Source: Glutamicibacter sp. B1
Lineage (GTDB): Bacteria > Actinomycetota > Actinomycetes > Actinomycetales > Micrococcaceae
Direction of reading: 5' to 3'
Length of the DNA: 64,000 nucleotides
Assembly (NCBI RefSeq): GCF_039602135.1
Contig: NZ_CP125942.1
Span: forward strand, 930,001-994,000
Position 1 is the stretch's first letter. Every line of letters starts with the position of its first letter. The position numbers and the translations under genes were made by a program. Positions 25,582 through 34,264 of the stretch are shown one piece after another. Below the pieces are notes generated by a model. The model saw only the letters and a list, made by a program, of their open reading frames with translations, did no database searches and was not told the origin of the DNA.

Positions 25582-26769
25582 ATGCCCGTGGCCAAGGAAA
25601 AACCACTGACCATTGTCATTGCAGCTGACACCTACCCGCCTGACGTAAATGGCGCGGCGATGTTTTGCTACCGGCTCGCCACCGAGATGCACGCGCGAGG
25701 ACACCGGGTGCATGTACTGGCTGCACGAGGCAATAAGGGCAAGACCTTCACCGAAATCCGTGATGAAGCCATCGTTCACCGACTGGAATCGCATTCTGTG
25801 CCGACCCATGAATATTTCCGGATTGTCTTCCCCTGGGAAGTTAACAAGCAGATCGACAAGCTGCTCTCCGAAATCAAGCCGGATGTAGTCCACGCGCAAA
25901 GTCACTACATGATCGGTCAACGGACCATCGACTGGGCCAAGAAAAACAAGGTTCGCTCCGTGGCTACGAATCACTTCATGCCCGAAAACCTTGATCCGTT
26001 CCTGCCTTTCCCACGATGGTTCAAACGAATCGTTGCTCATAATTCTTGGAAAGATATGGGCAAGATTTTCGGCCGGGCTAACGCTGTGACTACCCCAACC
26101 CCATTAGCAGCAAAAGCCATGCGCGAGCGAGCCAAGCTTGCGAATGTATTGCCACTGTCCAACGGTATTGAAGCTGGCAACTATGAACTGGCACCTGGGG
26201 AACAAATCATCAAAAATGATTACCCAACAATCCTCTTTGTCGGACGACTTGCAGTCGAGAAGAACATTAACGAACTGATCGAAGCGCTGCCGTTGATGCG
26301 CCAAGTGCCCGACGCGATTATTGAAATTGTTGGTGGCGGCGAGCAGCGAAGCCACCTTGAAAAGATTGCTGATGATCTTCAGATCCGTGACCGGGTTCGT
26401 TTCCTGGGACATGTCAGCGACGAAGAACTGCGCCTGGCCTACTTGCGTTGTGACGTGTTCTGCCAGCCAGGTACCGCTGAGCTGCAGTCATTGGTGACCC
26501 TTGAAGCGCTTTCTGCGTCGAAGCCTGTTGTGCTTGCGAACGCCATGGCCCTGCCACACCTAGTGGATGAAGGTGTTAACGGGTACATGTTTAAGCCGGG
26601 GGACCGAGAAGACCTCGCGCGGAAACTGGATCAGATCTTGTCTATGGATCCTGAACAGCGGCAGAAGTTTGGCGAAGCTGGCCACCATAAGGTCCTGAAC
26701 CACGCGCAAAAGAAAACGATGGACTCCTTTGAAGCTCTCTACCGTGGCGAAGTGGTTTCAACACATTGA
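25582..26769 (+). CDS. Glycosyltransferase, GT4 family (PimB/MgtA-like)
   Basis: A 395-residue GT-B enzyme. The N-terminal domain has IVIAADTYPPDVNGAAMFCYRLATEMHARGHRVHVLA, the classic GT4 beginning, and a HAQSHYMIGQ segment. The C-terminal domain has TILFVGRLAVEKNINELIEALPLM, IVGGGEQRSHLE, VRFLGHVSDEEL and the donor-site region GTAELQSLVTLEALSASKPVVLANAMALPHLV. This style is close to actinobacterial mannosyl- and glucosyl-transferases of glycolipid synthesis (PimB, MgtA), but the acceptor is unknown. ATG 25582 or GTG 25588 may be used; AAGGA fits the GTG. It probably forms an operon with the DMT transporter upstream. Confidence 0.88.
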   Translation: MPVAKEKPLTIVIAADTYPPDVNGAAMFCYRLATEMHARGHRVHVLAARGNKGKTFTEIRDEAIVHRLESHSVPTHEYFRIVFPWEVNKQIDKLLSEIKPDVVHAQSHYMIGQRTIDWAKKNKVRSVATNHFMPENLDPFLPFPRWFKRIVAHNSWKDMGKIFGRANAVTTPTPLAAKAMRERAKLANVLPLSNGIEAGNYELAPGEQIIKNDYPTILFVGRLAVEKNINELIEALPLMRQVPDAIIEIVGGGEQRSHLEKIADDLQIRDRVRFLGHVSDEELRLAYLRCDVFCQPGTAELQSLVTLEALSASKPVVLANAMALPHLVDEGVNGYMFKPGDREDLARKLDQILSMDPEQRQKFGEAGHHKVLNHAQKKTMDSFEALYRGEVVSTH

Positions 26770-26868
26770 TACGTGTGACGGCCAACAGCGAGCCAAATCG
26801 GTATTTTGGCTAGTGATGCCCTAGAATATTTCGAGTGTGGTTGCAGACATCAAGTCGTGAACACATGT

Positions 26869-26942
<74 letters not shown>

Positions 26943-26948
26943 CAATTG

Positions 26949-26993
26949 AAAATCGCCCGGTAACTCATGTCAACGAGTTACCGGGCGATTTTT
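26949..26993 (+). terminator. Terminator of tRNA-Met
   Basis: AAAATCGCCCGGTAACTC (26949-26966) and its full complement (26975-26992) form an 18-bp stem with an 8-base loop, ending in a T-run. It may also stop the convergent minus-strand gene, whose stop lies at 26995. Confidence 0.92.
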
Positions 26994-26994
26994 G

Positions 26995-27306
26995 TCAGGC
27001 CAGGGGATCTTTATCCGGATGCTGAGGATGGTGCTGAATGACCCCGGGGCGAAACTCGGCGTCGCGGCCTGCAGCCATATTCTCAAAAGCAGTGCTGGCA
27101 TCCCGTAGTGGCTGGAAACCTTCGCGAAGGTTTCCAGCACGCCGTGCCACGACAAGTCTGCGAATGAAGCCTGCAACTAACGCCATGCCGAACAAGATGA
27201 AGGGTATGATGCCGAAACCCGGTTTCGTTCCGTCTTGCCACAAACCGTAGATCATGCCAAGAACTAACGCAGTGATGCACGCGGTAATGATCAGTGCTTT
27301 TTTCAT
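26995..27306 (-). CDS. Small membrane protein of unknown function
   Basis: A 103-residue protein with two hydrophobic helices (ALIITACITALVLGMIYGLW and GFGIIPFILFGMALVAGFI) and a basic turn, RRLVVARRAGN, after the second. About 50 soluble residues with a His/Pro-rich end (QHHPQHPDKDPLA) follow. The positive charges after helix 2 place both ends in the cytoplasm. No family recognised. It converges with the tRNA-Met terminator and lies downstream of the M23-family gene on the same strand. Confidence 0.6.
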   Translation of the reverse strand: MKKALIITACITALVLGMIYGLWQDGTKPGFGIIPFILFGMALVAGFIRRLVVARRAGNLREGFQPLRDASTAFENMAAGRDAEFRPGVIQHHPQHPDKDPLA

Positions 27307-27387
27307 GGACCGCCCGTCTCTCTGTGCCTGACTTGATGACTTTCATTCTATCGAAACATAGGAACAAAGCAGTAGGGGCAGTGTTAT

Positions 27388-27930
27388 TTATTGGTTTAGC
27401 GGCAACAAGATGGACGGTCGCAGATCACGAATGAGCAGAACCGGATCAATGTATTCGCCATTTAGTCGCACGCCCCAATGGATACATCGGGCAGAGCAGT
27501 GTGCTCCGGTTCCCACATTTCCCACGTGCGCTCCGGGCTGAACCCAGTCGCCGACTTTCGCCTCGGCGATGACAGGTTCGAGGCTAGTTTTGAAACCATT
27601 GCCGTGATCAATCACCAGCACAGGGCGGTCCACTACTCTCGAAACGAACGTGACTTTCCCTCGCTGCGGAGCAAAGACTTTGTCTCCTTCACTGGCACCT
27701 AGGTCGACTCCTCGATGCCCAGGAAGCCAGTTTTCCGCTGGCTTATCAAAGGGCTCGACGATTTTAGGTTCACCGGCCAATGGCCACCGCCAACCGTTAC
27801 TTGTCGATAACGCTGCCGGCACCGGTGGCTGTGGTTGGCTCGGTGGGGCGGTGCTAACCGTTGTCAGTGCAACACTGATGGTGATCAGCAGGAGTCTGGT
27901 GATGCGCAAAAGAACAACTTTGGTTTTCAT
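27388..27930 (-). CDS. Exported M23-family (LytM-like) peptidase domain protein
   Basis: A 180-residue secreted protein. It has an N-terminal signal segment (LLRITRLLLITISVALTTVS), a Pro-rich stretch (APPSQPQPPVPAA), and an M23 beta-fold with WPLAGEPKIVEPFDKP, GHRGVDLGASEGDKVFAP (His and Asp zinc ligands), ILVIDHGNGFKTSLEP-like centre and CSARCIHWGVRLNGEYIDP. In canonical LytM enzymes the last motif is HxH; here it is Cys-Ile-His, so the usual catalytic first His is missing while the zinc-binding second His remains. I recall the same form in other actinobacterial proteins encoded beside rpsB. It may be a weak or non-enzymatic cell-wall factor. It is divergent from rpsB. Confidence 0.85.
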   Translation of the reverse strand: MKTKVVLLRITRLLLITISVALTTVSTAPPSQPQPPVPAALSTSNGWRWPLAGEPKIVEPFDKPAENWLPGHRGVDLGASEGDKVFAPQRGKVTFVSRVVDRPVLVIDHGNGFKTSLEPVIAEAKVGDWVQPGAHVGNVGTGAHCSARCIHWGVRLNGEYIDPVLLIRDLRPSILLPLNQ

Positions 27931-28043
27931 TCTTTTAGCGTCTACAGATGCAAGGCGTGAGGCTTAACCAGCGGTACGAATTGTGGGTAAGTCGATGGGC
28001 TCTAGATCACGGTACTGAGTGCCTTCAGAAGCGATGCGTGTAG

Positions 28044-28324
28044 TACACTTGAAACAGCAGTTTCCTGTCATAGTTGTGTCCAAAACCGGGTGCAACGGGT
28101 AGGGAGCTGACTTCGCGTATGAGGTTCCACAGGCAAATATGTCTGTGGCCTGAGGTTCCAGTGGTCCGAGAGAATCGGTGGACCGACGGCGAGATGCCAA
28201 GCATCTTCGGGGCTCATACTAGGGCAGATATCCACAATGGCTATTTGCATCAACCCGAACAACTAAGAGCAGTTACCGCGGGCGCTTGTGTGCCCGGTCC
28301 GCCACTGCTGAAAGGAGTTGCGAC
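28044..28324 (+). promoter_or_regulatory. Structured leader of rpsB
   Basis: Part of the 394-base gap 27931-28324. A TACACT -10-like box lies at 28044-28049. The leader then holds several hairpins: CCACAG/CTGTGG (28127-28132 with 28143-28148), GGTCC/GGACC (28163-28167 with 28180-28184), GATGC/GCATC (28193-28197 with 28201-28205) and CGGGCGC/GTGCCCG (28279-28285 with 28290-28296). The last ends 14 bases before the AAAGGAG ribosome-binding site. This suits feedback control by ribosomal protein S2. Confidence 0.5.
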
Positions 28325-29149
28325 ATGCCAGTCGTAACCATGCGAGAGCTGCTTGACAGCGGCGTCCACTTCGGCCACCAGACCCGTCGCTGGAACCCAA
28401 AGATGAAGCGTTTCATCTTCACCGAGCGCAACGGCATCTACATCATCGACCTGCAGCAGTCGCTGTCGTTCATCGACCGCGCTTACGAGTTCGTGAAGCA
28501 GACTGTTGCTCACGGCGGCACCGTACTGTTCGTTGGTACCAAGAAGCAGGCTCAGGAAGCAATTGCTGAGCAGGCTAACCGCGTTGGCCAGCCATACGTG
28601 AACCAGCGCTGGCTCGGCGGTATGCTGACCAACTTCCAGACCGTTTCCAAGCGTGTTCAGCGCATGAAGGAACTGGAAGAGATCAACTTCGAGGACGTTG
28701 CTGGCTCCGGTCACACCAAGAAGGAACTGCTGCTGCTCAAGCGCGAGCTGACCAAGCTGCAGAACAACCTCGGTGGTATCCGCAACCTGACCCGCACCCC
28801 TTCGGCGATCTGGATCGTTGACACCAAGAAGGAACACCTGGCAATCGACGAAGCTCAGAAGCTGGGCATCCCCGTTGTCGCCATCTTGGACACCAACTGC
28901 GACCCAGACGAAGTTACCTACCCAATCCCAGGCAACGACGACGCTATCCGCTCCGTCAACCTGCTGACCCGCGTTGTTGCTGACGCTGTGGCCGAAGGCC
29001 TCATCGCCAAGAACAACAAGGCTGCAGGCAAGTCTGAGGGTGCCGCTGAGCCAATGGCTGAGTGGGAGCGGGAACTGCTCGAGGGTGAGAAGGCTAAGGC
29101 TGAAGCTCCTGCTGAGGAAGCTGCAACCAAGGCTGACGAAGCTAAGTAG
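28325..29149 (+). CDS. rpsB: 30S ribosomal protein S2
   Basis: Structural protein of the small ribosomal subunit, 274 residues. The beginning [27 protein letters not shown] and the later [35 protein letters not shown] and [24 protein letters not shown] are all universal S2 segments. The last about 40 residues are an Ala/Glu/Lys-rich actinobacterial tail. The ATG at 28325 is fixed by AAAGGAG seven bases upstream; an in-frame ATG at 28286 would add non-conserved residues. Codon use is strongly biased to C-ending codons, as expected for high expression. First gene of the rpsB-tsf pair. Confidence 0.98.
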   Translation: MPVVTMRELLDSGVHFGHQTRRWNPKMKRFIFTERNGIYIIDLQQSLSFIDRAYEFVKQTVAHGGTVLFVGTKKQAQEAIAEQANRVGQPYVNQRWLGGMLTNFQTVSKRVQRMKELEEINFEDVAGSGHTKKELLLLKRELTKLQNNLGGIRNLTRTPSAIWIVDTKKEHLAIDEAQKLGIPVVAILDTNCDPDEVTYPIPGNDDAIRSVNLLTRVVADAVAEGLIAKNNKAAGKSEGAAEPMAEWERELLEGEKAKAEAPAEEAATKADEAK

Positions 29150-29217
29150 TCACCTGCGTGACTCTAAGAGTTTGCCTTGAGACACTAGCGTGTTGATTGA
29201 GGCAAGTTCTACCAAGT

Positions 29218-29255
29218 CTTGTGGGACGGGCCGGAGAACCGACCCGTCCCACAAG
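29218..29255 (+). terminator. Attenuator-like hairpin between rpsB and tsf
   Basis: CTTGTGGGACGGG (29218-29230) and CCCGTCCCACAAG (29243-29255) form a perfect 13-bp stem with a 12-base loop but no T-run after it. It probably gives partial termination or mRNA protection, lowering tsf relative to rpsB. A smaller TTGCCT/AGGCAA hairpin precedes it. Confidence 0.6.
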
Positions 29256-29294
29256 CAAATCAAACTTGAAACTCCTAGCTGAATGGGATTGCAC

Positions 29295-30131
29295 GTGGCA
29301 AACTACACCGCTGCTGATATCAAGGCACTGCGCGAGCGCACTGGCGCCGGCATGATGGACGTTAAGAAGGCTCTGGACGAGGCTAACGGCGACGCCGAGA
29401 AGGCCATCGAGATCATTCGCGTCAAGGGTCTGAAGGGCGCTACCAAGCGCGAAGGCCGCTCGACCGCTGAAGGTCTGGTTGCAGCTAAGGTCGACGGCAA
29501 CGTTGGCGTTATGGTTGAAATCAACTGCGAGACCGACTTCGTAGCAAAGAACGATAAGTTCATCGCACTGGCTGACAAGGTTCTGAATGCCGCTGTTGCA
29601 TCCGGTGCCGCTGACGCCGAAGCACTGTTGGCTTTCGAGCTGGACGGCAAGACCATCGGTGACACCGTCATCGAAGAAGGCGCAATCCTCGGTGAGAAGA
29701 TTGTTGTTCGTCGCGTAGCCCGCATCGAAGGTGCCAAGGTTGCTTCGTACCTGCACAAGACCAGCAAGGACCTGCCAGCTCAGGTTGGCGTTCTGATGGC
29801 TGTGGATGCTGACAGCGAAGCTGCTGCAACCGTTGCCCACGACGTTGCTGTGCACACCGCTGCAATGGCTCCTACCTACCTGTCCCGCGAAGAGGTTCCA
29901 GAAGATAAGGTTGCCGATGAGCGCCGTATCGCTGACGAAACCGCTCGCGCAGAGGGCAAGCCTGAAGCTGCATTGACCAAGATCGTTGAAGGCCGTCTGA
30001 CCGGCTTCTTCAAGGAGATCGTCCTGGTTGATCAGGCTTTCGCTAAGGATGCAAAGAAGACCGTAGGCAAGGTCTTCGAAGAAGCTGGCACCAAGCCAGT
30101 TGCTTTCGCACGCTTCCGTGTTGGCGCCTAA
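29295..30131 (+). CDS. tsf: Elongation factor Ts
   Basis: Guanine-nucleotide exchange factor for EF-Tu, 278 residues. The N-terminal UBA-like domain ANYTAADIKALRERTGAGMMDVKKALDEANGD is followed by KREGRSTAEGLVAAKVDGNVGVMVEINCETDFVAKNDKF, the core TDFVAKN contact motif with EF-Tu, and HDVAVHTAAMAPTYLSREEVP. Start is GTG at 29295, because proteins of this family begin at the (M)ANYTA position; an ATG four codons upstream lies on top of the putative TGGGA ribosome-binding site. Highly biased codon use. It is followed by a strong terminator. Confidence 0.97.
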   Translation: MANYTAADIKALRERTGAGMMDVKKALDEANGDAEKAIEIIRVKGLKGATKREGRSTAEGLVAAKVDGNVGVMVEINCETDFVAKNDKFIALADKVLNAAVASGAADAEALLAFELDGKTIGDTVIEEGAILGEKIVVRRVARIEGAKVASYLHKTSKDLPAQVGVLMAVDADSEAAATVAHDVAVHTAAMAPTYLSREEVPEDKVADERRIADETARAEGKPEAALTKIVEGRLTGFFKEIVLVDQAFAKDAKKTVGKVFEEAGTKPVAFARFRVGA

Positions 30132-30203
30132 GCTTTCAGCTTCAGGCACTACATAACACGCATTAAGCGACTCGCATTCAGAGAAATCTGAGTGCACAAG
30201 ATC

Positions 30204-30252
30204 AAAGGGAGGTGAGCACCGAGAAATAACTCGGTGACTCGCCTCCCTTTTC
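30204..30252 (+). terminator. Terminator after tsf
   Basis: AAAGGGAGG (30204-30212) pairs with CCTCCCTTT (30242-30250) around an inner CACCGAG/CTCGGTG hairpin, followed by TTC. The next gene, pyrH, therefore needs its own promoter. Confidence 0.85.
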
Positions 30253-30334
30253 TTGAGCCCGGATCACAAGATAACTTGGGAACTGGGAAGTACTACCCAC
30301 AGCTTGATTCCGACCTCCAGGAGTAAGACAACTT

Positions 30335-31057
30335 ATGCCAACCACCCCAGCAACCAAACGTCGTCGCGTCCTGCTAAAGCTTTCCGGTGAGGTGTTCGGC
30401 GGTGGCAAGGTCGGCGTTGACCCAGACACCGTTCGTGGCGTGGCTCGGCAAATCGCCGAAACCGTGGGTGAAGTAGAAGTGGCCATCGTCGTTGGTGGCG
30501 GTAACTTCTTCCGCGGCGCTGAACTTTCGGCTGCAGGCATGGACCGCTCCCGTGCAGACTACATGGGCATGCTCGGCACCGTGATGAACTGCCTGGCCCT
30601 GCAGGACTTCCTAGAACAGTGCGGTGTGGAAACTCGCGTGCAGTCCGCCATCGCCATGGCACAGGTCGCCGAGAACTACATTCCACGTCGCGCCATCCGC
30701 CACATGGAAAAGGATCGCGTCGTCATCTTTGGTGCGGGCGCAGGTCTGCCATATTTCTCCACCGACACCGTCGCCGCTCAGCGTGCGCTGGAAGTGGATG
30801 CTGACGAGGTATTGATGGCTAAATCTGGCGTTGACGGCGTATACACTGCTGACCCGAAGAAGGATCCAACCGCACAGAAGCTGGACACCCTGACCTACAG
30901 CGAAGCACTGCTGAAGAACATTCGCGTGATGGACCAGACCGCCATGACCATGTGCCAGGATAACAAGCTGGATATGCTCGTCTTTGGTATGGAAGGCGAA
31001 GGAAACGTGGCTGCAGCTATCCGCGGTGAGCGGATCGGTACCACCGTCACCGTTTAA
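30335..31057 (+). CDS. pyrH: UMP kinase
   Basis: Phosphorylates UMP to UDP in pyrimidine nucleotide synthesis. The 240-residue hexameric amino-acid-kinase-fold enzyme shows [14 protein letters not shown] (phosphate loop), [41 protein letters not shown] (UMP and GTP contact), [39 protein letters not shown] and the C-terminal [12 protein letters not shown]. Purine-rich CCAGGAGTAAG precedes the ATG. It lies between the tsf terminator and frr in the usual bacterial order. No residues missing. Confidence 0.97.
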   Translation: MPTTPATKRRRVLLKLSGEVFGGGKVGVDPDTVRGVARQIAETVGEVEVAIVVGGGNFFRGAELSAAGMDRSRADYMGMLGTVMNCLALQDFLEQCGVETRVQSAIAMAQVAENYIPRRAIRHMEKDRVVIFGAGAGLPYFSTDTVAAQRALEVDADEVLMAKSGVDGVYTADPKKDPTAQKLDTLTYSEALLKNIRVMDQTAMTMCQDNKLDMLVFGMEGEGNVAAAIRGERIGTTVTV

Positions 31058-31134
31058 TTGGTGATCGTAGCCTAGGATTGAAGTAGATTTATTTCCCGTT
31101 GCGGAAACACAGATGAAGAACTTGAGGAGTACCG

Positions 31135-31692
31135 GTGATTGAGGAAACGCTGGCGGAGACCGCCGAAAAGATGGAACGCACCATTGACGCTGCCAAGGAG
31201 GACTTCGCGACGATTCGTACCGGTCGCGCGCACCCAGGCATGTACTCGAAGGTCATGGTTGACTACTACGGTTCGCCAACCCCACTGCAGCAGCTGGCAT
31301 CATTCGCTGTACCTGAGGCACGCACCATCACCATCACCCCATTCGACGTCACCGCAATGCGCGATATCGAAAAGGCTCTGGGCGACCCAGAAGTTGGTGC
31401 CAACCCTTCATCGGATGGCAAGATGATCCGCGTGGTATTGCCAGTACTGACCGAAGAGCGTCGTAAAGAATACGTCAAGCTGGCTAAGGCCAAGGGAGAA
31501 GACGCTCGTGTTGCACTGCGTAACCACCGTCGCAAGGCCAAGGACACCATTGACAAGCTGGTCAAGGATGGCGAAATTGGTGAAGATGAGGGTACCCGTG
31601 CAGAAAAGGACCTGGACGCATTGACTAAGAAGCACGTCGATTCGGTCGATGAGATTCTGAAGAACAAAGAAGCCGAGCTGCTGGAAGTCTAA
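31135..31692 (+). CDS. frr: Ribosome recycling factor
   Basis: Splits post-termination ribosomes together with EF-G. It has the normal 185 residues: helix 1 with MIEETLAETAEKMERTIDAAKEDFATIRTGRAHPGM, domain II with YYGSPTPLQQLASFAVPEARTITITPFD, and helices 2 and 3 from TEERRKEYVKLAKAKGEDARVALRNHRRKA onward. Starts with GTG, preceded by GAGGAGTACC. Its TAA stop shares one base with the cdsA ATG, so the two are translationally coupled. pyrH precedes by 77 bases. Confidence 0.97.
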   Translation: MIEETLAETAEKMERTIDAAKEDFATIRTGRAHPGMYSKVMVDYYGSPTPLQQLASFAVPEARTITITPFDVTAMRDIEKALGDPEVGANPSSDGKMIRVVLPVLTEERRKEYVKLAKAKGEDARVALRNHRRKAKDTIDKLVKDGEIGEDEGTRAEKDLDALTKKHVDSVDEILKNKEAELLEV

Positions 31693-32957
31693 TGCCGGGC
31701 TCGACAGAGAACACTGGGGGCAACGCTTCGGCGGTGCCCTCAGTGGCATCCGGTAACGCCCAGCCGATGACTCGCCGTGAGGCCCGCGCCCTGCGTGAAG
31801 CGCAGGAAAAAGCCGAGAAGCGTGGTGGCAAAAAACGTAGCGAGCCCGCACAGGCTGCTGCGCCGCAGGCTTCCGAAGCGGAGCTTGTTGTTGACCTCGC
31901 ACCATCGGCGCAGGACAAGGCCAAGACCGCTCACGCTAAACAGCGCGCAAAAATAGTTTTTGAGGCCGATAAAGAGCAACCGAACAAGGTGGCTCAACCG
32001 GCATCGGAGCAACCGGTGTCAGTCCAGCCCGAACCGCCGCACAGCGATTCTGAGGACCTGGCCGAGACCGGGGAACCCGATGCGCAGGAAGCAGCGATTC
32101 CGCCGGAACTGCTGATCGGCAACCCAGAGCCGAAAAAGTCGCGGGCAGGACGCAACCTTCCCGCGGCCATTGGTGTGGGCGTGGTGCTACTTGGCATCGT
32201 GCTCGCGGGGCTGTTCCTCTACGAACCGCTGTTGGTTTTCGCGGTGATCGTGCTGAGCGGCATTGGTTGCTGGGAAGTAGCGCGAGCCACGACCCACGCA
32301 AAAACTGCGGTGCCCCAGATCCCGTTGTATCTGGCCTCGATATTGCTTCCGGTCAGTGCAGTGCTTGGGGGAGTTGAAGCGCTGGGGTTCAGCTTTGTCG
32401 CCTGTATTCTCATCGCCTTGCTTTTCCGGCTCATGGAAGGGCTCAAGGGTGCCGTTGCCTCGGTGATGAGTAGTGTCTTTATCATCACCTGGGTGCCATT
32501 GTTGCTCTCTTTCGCGTTGTTGATGCTTGAAGGGGATAACGGTCAGTGGCTGATCGCTACCATCTTGTTGTTGGCGGTGGCCAACGATACCTTCGGCTAC
32601 ATCGTGGGTGTTTTGATCGGCAAGCATCCTATGGCGCCGAAAATTTCGCCCAAGAAGTCCTGGGAGGGCTTTAGCGGGTCGATGATCGGGTCGATGGCCA
32701 TTGGTGCCTGTGCCATGTATTTCTGGCTCGATATGCCATGGTGGACCGGAGTGATCCTGGCCTTCTTTACCACCATTGCTGCCACCACTGGAGACTTCGC
32801 GGAGTCGATGGTGAAGCGCGAACTGGGTATTAAAGACATGAGTAATCTTTTGCCAGGCCACGGCGGAATCATGGACCGACTGGACTCGGTGCTCTTTGTG
32901 ATCCCGCTGGGATACCTGATTTCGCACCTACTGGCGTGGAGCGTTGCGGTCTTCTGA
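31692..32957 (+). CDS. cdsA: Phosphatidate cytidylyltransferase with long N-terminal extension
   Basis: Makes CDP-diacylglycerol, the precursor of phosphatidylglycerol, cardiolipin and phosphatidylinositol. The C-terminal about 275 residues have some eight membrane helices and the family signature SMVKRELGIKDMSNLLPGHGGIMDRLD-type region (Lys-Arg, Lys-Asp, His-Gly-Gly, Asp-Arg-x-Asp all present). The first about 150 residues are soluble, low-complexity and charged (RREARALREAQEKAEKRGGKKR; later Glu/Pro/Gln-rich) with no recognised fold, unlike the roughly 270-residue enterobacterial enzyme. Coupled to frr by a one-base overlap. Membrane-embedded; catalysis uses CTP and phosphatidic acid. Confidence 0.95.
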   Translation: MPGSTENTGGNASAVPSVASGNAQPMTRREARALREAQEKAEKRGGKKRSEPAQAAAPQASEAELVVDLAPSAQDKAKTAHAKQRAKIVFEADKEQPNKVAQPASEQPVSVQPEPPHSDSEDLAETGEPDAQEAAIPPELLIGNPEPKKSRAGRNLPAAIGVGVVLLGIVLAGLFLYEPLLVFAVIVLSGIGCWEVARATTHAKTAVPQIPLYLASILLPVSAVLGGVEALGFSFVACILIALLFRLMEGLKGAVASVMSSVFIITWVPLLLSFALLMLEGDNGQWLIATILLLAVANDTFGYIVGVLIGKHPMAPKISPKKSWEGFSGSMIGSMAIGACAMYFWLDMPWWTGVILAFFTTIAATTGDFAESMVKRELGIKDMSNLLPGHGGIMDRLDSVLFVIPLGYLISHLLAWSVAVF

Positions 32958-33080
32958 TCCGTTGATGAAGCTGCCTTGGTGTGGCCATTGAGCTAAGTGT
33001 GGCTCAACCAAATAGAATGGGGTGGGTGCCGTCTTCGGACGGTATTCCACTGACCTCTGACTAAAGAAAAAGGAACTGTC

Positions 33081-33653
33081 GTGTCGCAGCAGCAAGATGC
33101 TCCGTTTTCCCGCGTACCGGATTCGGAATTCGGCTACAACGCAAAGCAGGTTGATGCGTTCCTCAGCCGTGCCCGGGCCACCTTTAACGGTGGGGGAAAT
33201 GACGACAGCGTGGTCACCAGCCACCTGATCCGCCGAACCACCTTCGCCCCACAAAAGGGCGGTTACCAGGCTCGTGAAGTCGATGGTGCGCTGGACCGAC
33301 TGGAAGATGTTTTTGCCAAGCGGGAACGCGATGATCTCATTGCCCATCAGGGTGAGGAAGTCTGGTTGCAACAGGTCGGACGCCTGGCAGCCATTCTGCG
33401 TGGCCGTTTGCACCGTTCCAAGGGGGAGCGCTTCCGCCGCCCCTCACGGTCCAATGCGTCGAGCTACAACATTGAAGACGTGGATCGCCTCTGCGATCAG
33501 CTCATTGATTACTTCGAAAATGATGTGCCGATGGCCGTGGATGCGGTACGTCGTGTCGAATTCCGCTCTGCACAGGGCACCGAAGGATATGAAGAGTCCC
33601 AGGTTGATGCCTTCCTTGACCGTGTGGTCGAACTGATGGCATCCATCGACTAA
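33081..33653 (+). CDS. DivIVA-domain protein with repeated motifs
   Basis: A 190-residue cytoplasmic protein with the DivIVA/Wag31 N-terminal motif repeated. RVPDSEFGYNAKQVDAFLSRA lies near residue 11, TTFAPQKGGYQAREVDGALDRL in the middle, SSYNIEDVDRLCDQL later and RSAQGTEGYEESQVDAFLDRV at the end. In DivIVA this piece binds curved membrane and is followed by a long coiled coil, which is absent here. A role near the cell pole or septum, perhaps binding Wag31, is plausible but inferred. Start GTG 33081 with AAAGGA upstream. It follows cdsA by 123 bases on the same strand. Confidence 0.82.
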   Translation: MSQQQDAPFSRVPDSEFGYNAKQVDAFLSRARATFNGGGNDDSVVTSHLIRRTTFAPQKGGYQAREVDGALDRLEDVFAKRERDDLIAHQGEEVWLQQVGRLAAILRGRLHRSKGERFRRPSRSNASSYNIEDVDRLCDQLIDYFENDVPMAVDAVRRVEFRSAQGTEGYEESQVDAFLDRVVELMASID

Positions 33654-33750
33654 TTTTCAGCGATAACGCTGAACCTTAGCCGTCAAGACGAGTAGGAATC
33701 ATTCCTTCCCGCCTTGGCGGCTTTGTCGTATCCCCAAGTACCGGTGGTGC

Positions 33751-34254
33751 TCAGAGATCGGCGGGTTCGTAATGAGTCAGCCAGCTTTTCAGCGCGTCCT
33801 CTAAATCAGCCTGTTCTTTCTTCCCCAGTTGGGCGATCAGTCGGGCCTCGTTATGAAGGTGCGCCGTCATTACCTCGTCAATCTTTTCTTTGCCCTGGGC
33901 AGTCAACGAGATATGACGTCGACGCTGATCGCCTTCATCGCTGTGACGGGTGACGTATCCGGCCGCCACGAGTCGGTCTAAACGCTTGGTGGTAGCTCCA
34001 GAAGTCACCATGGTTTGATCCGCGAGCTCGCTAGGAGCGAGGGAATAGGGTTCTCCGGTTCGTCGAAGGGTGGCGAGAACGTCAAACTCGGCCTCGGTGA
34101 GCCCATGTTCCGCGTACACGGCGCAGACCTCTTCGCGCAGGAAGATCGCCAGACGGTGCAGTCTGCCGATGATTCCCTGCGGGCGTGGATCCAGGTCCGG
34201 GCGTTCCTTGGCCCATTGTCGTTGGATGCGGGCGACGTGATCTAGATGCTCCAT
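33751..34254 (-). CDS. MarR-family transcriptional regulator
   Basis: A 167-residue winged-helix repressor. The N-terminal dimer helices (IIGRLHRLAIFLREEVCAVYAEHGLTEAEFDVLATLRR) are followed by the recognition helix region LAPSELADQTMVTSGATTKRLDRLVAAGYV, the wing HSDEGDQRRRHISLTAQG and a C-terminal dimer helix. It is divergent from an EamA exporter gene, and two matching palindromes lie between the starts. It therefore very likely represses that exporter and itself until a small ligand binds. The ligand is unknown. It ends 97 bases after the DivIVA-repeat gene, in convergent orientation. Confidence 0.92.
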   Translation of the reverse strand: MEHLDHVARIQRQWAKERPDLDPRPQGIIGRLHRLAIFLREEVCAVYAEHGLTEAEFDVLATLRRTGEPYSLAPSELADQTMVTSGATTKRLDRLVAAGYVTRHSDEGDQRRRHISLTAQGKEKIDEVMTAHLHNEARLIAQLGKKEQADLEDALKSWLTHYEPADL

Positions 34255-34264
34255 GTCTTTATTA

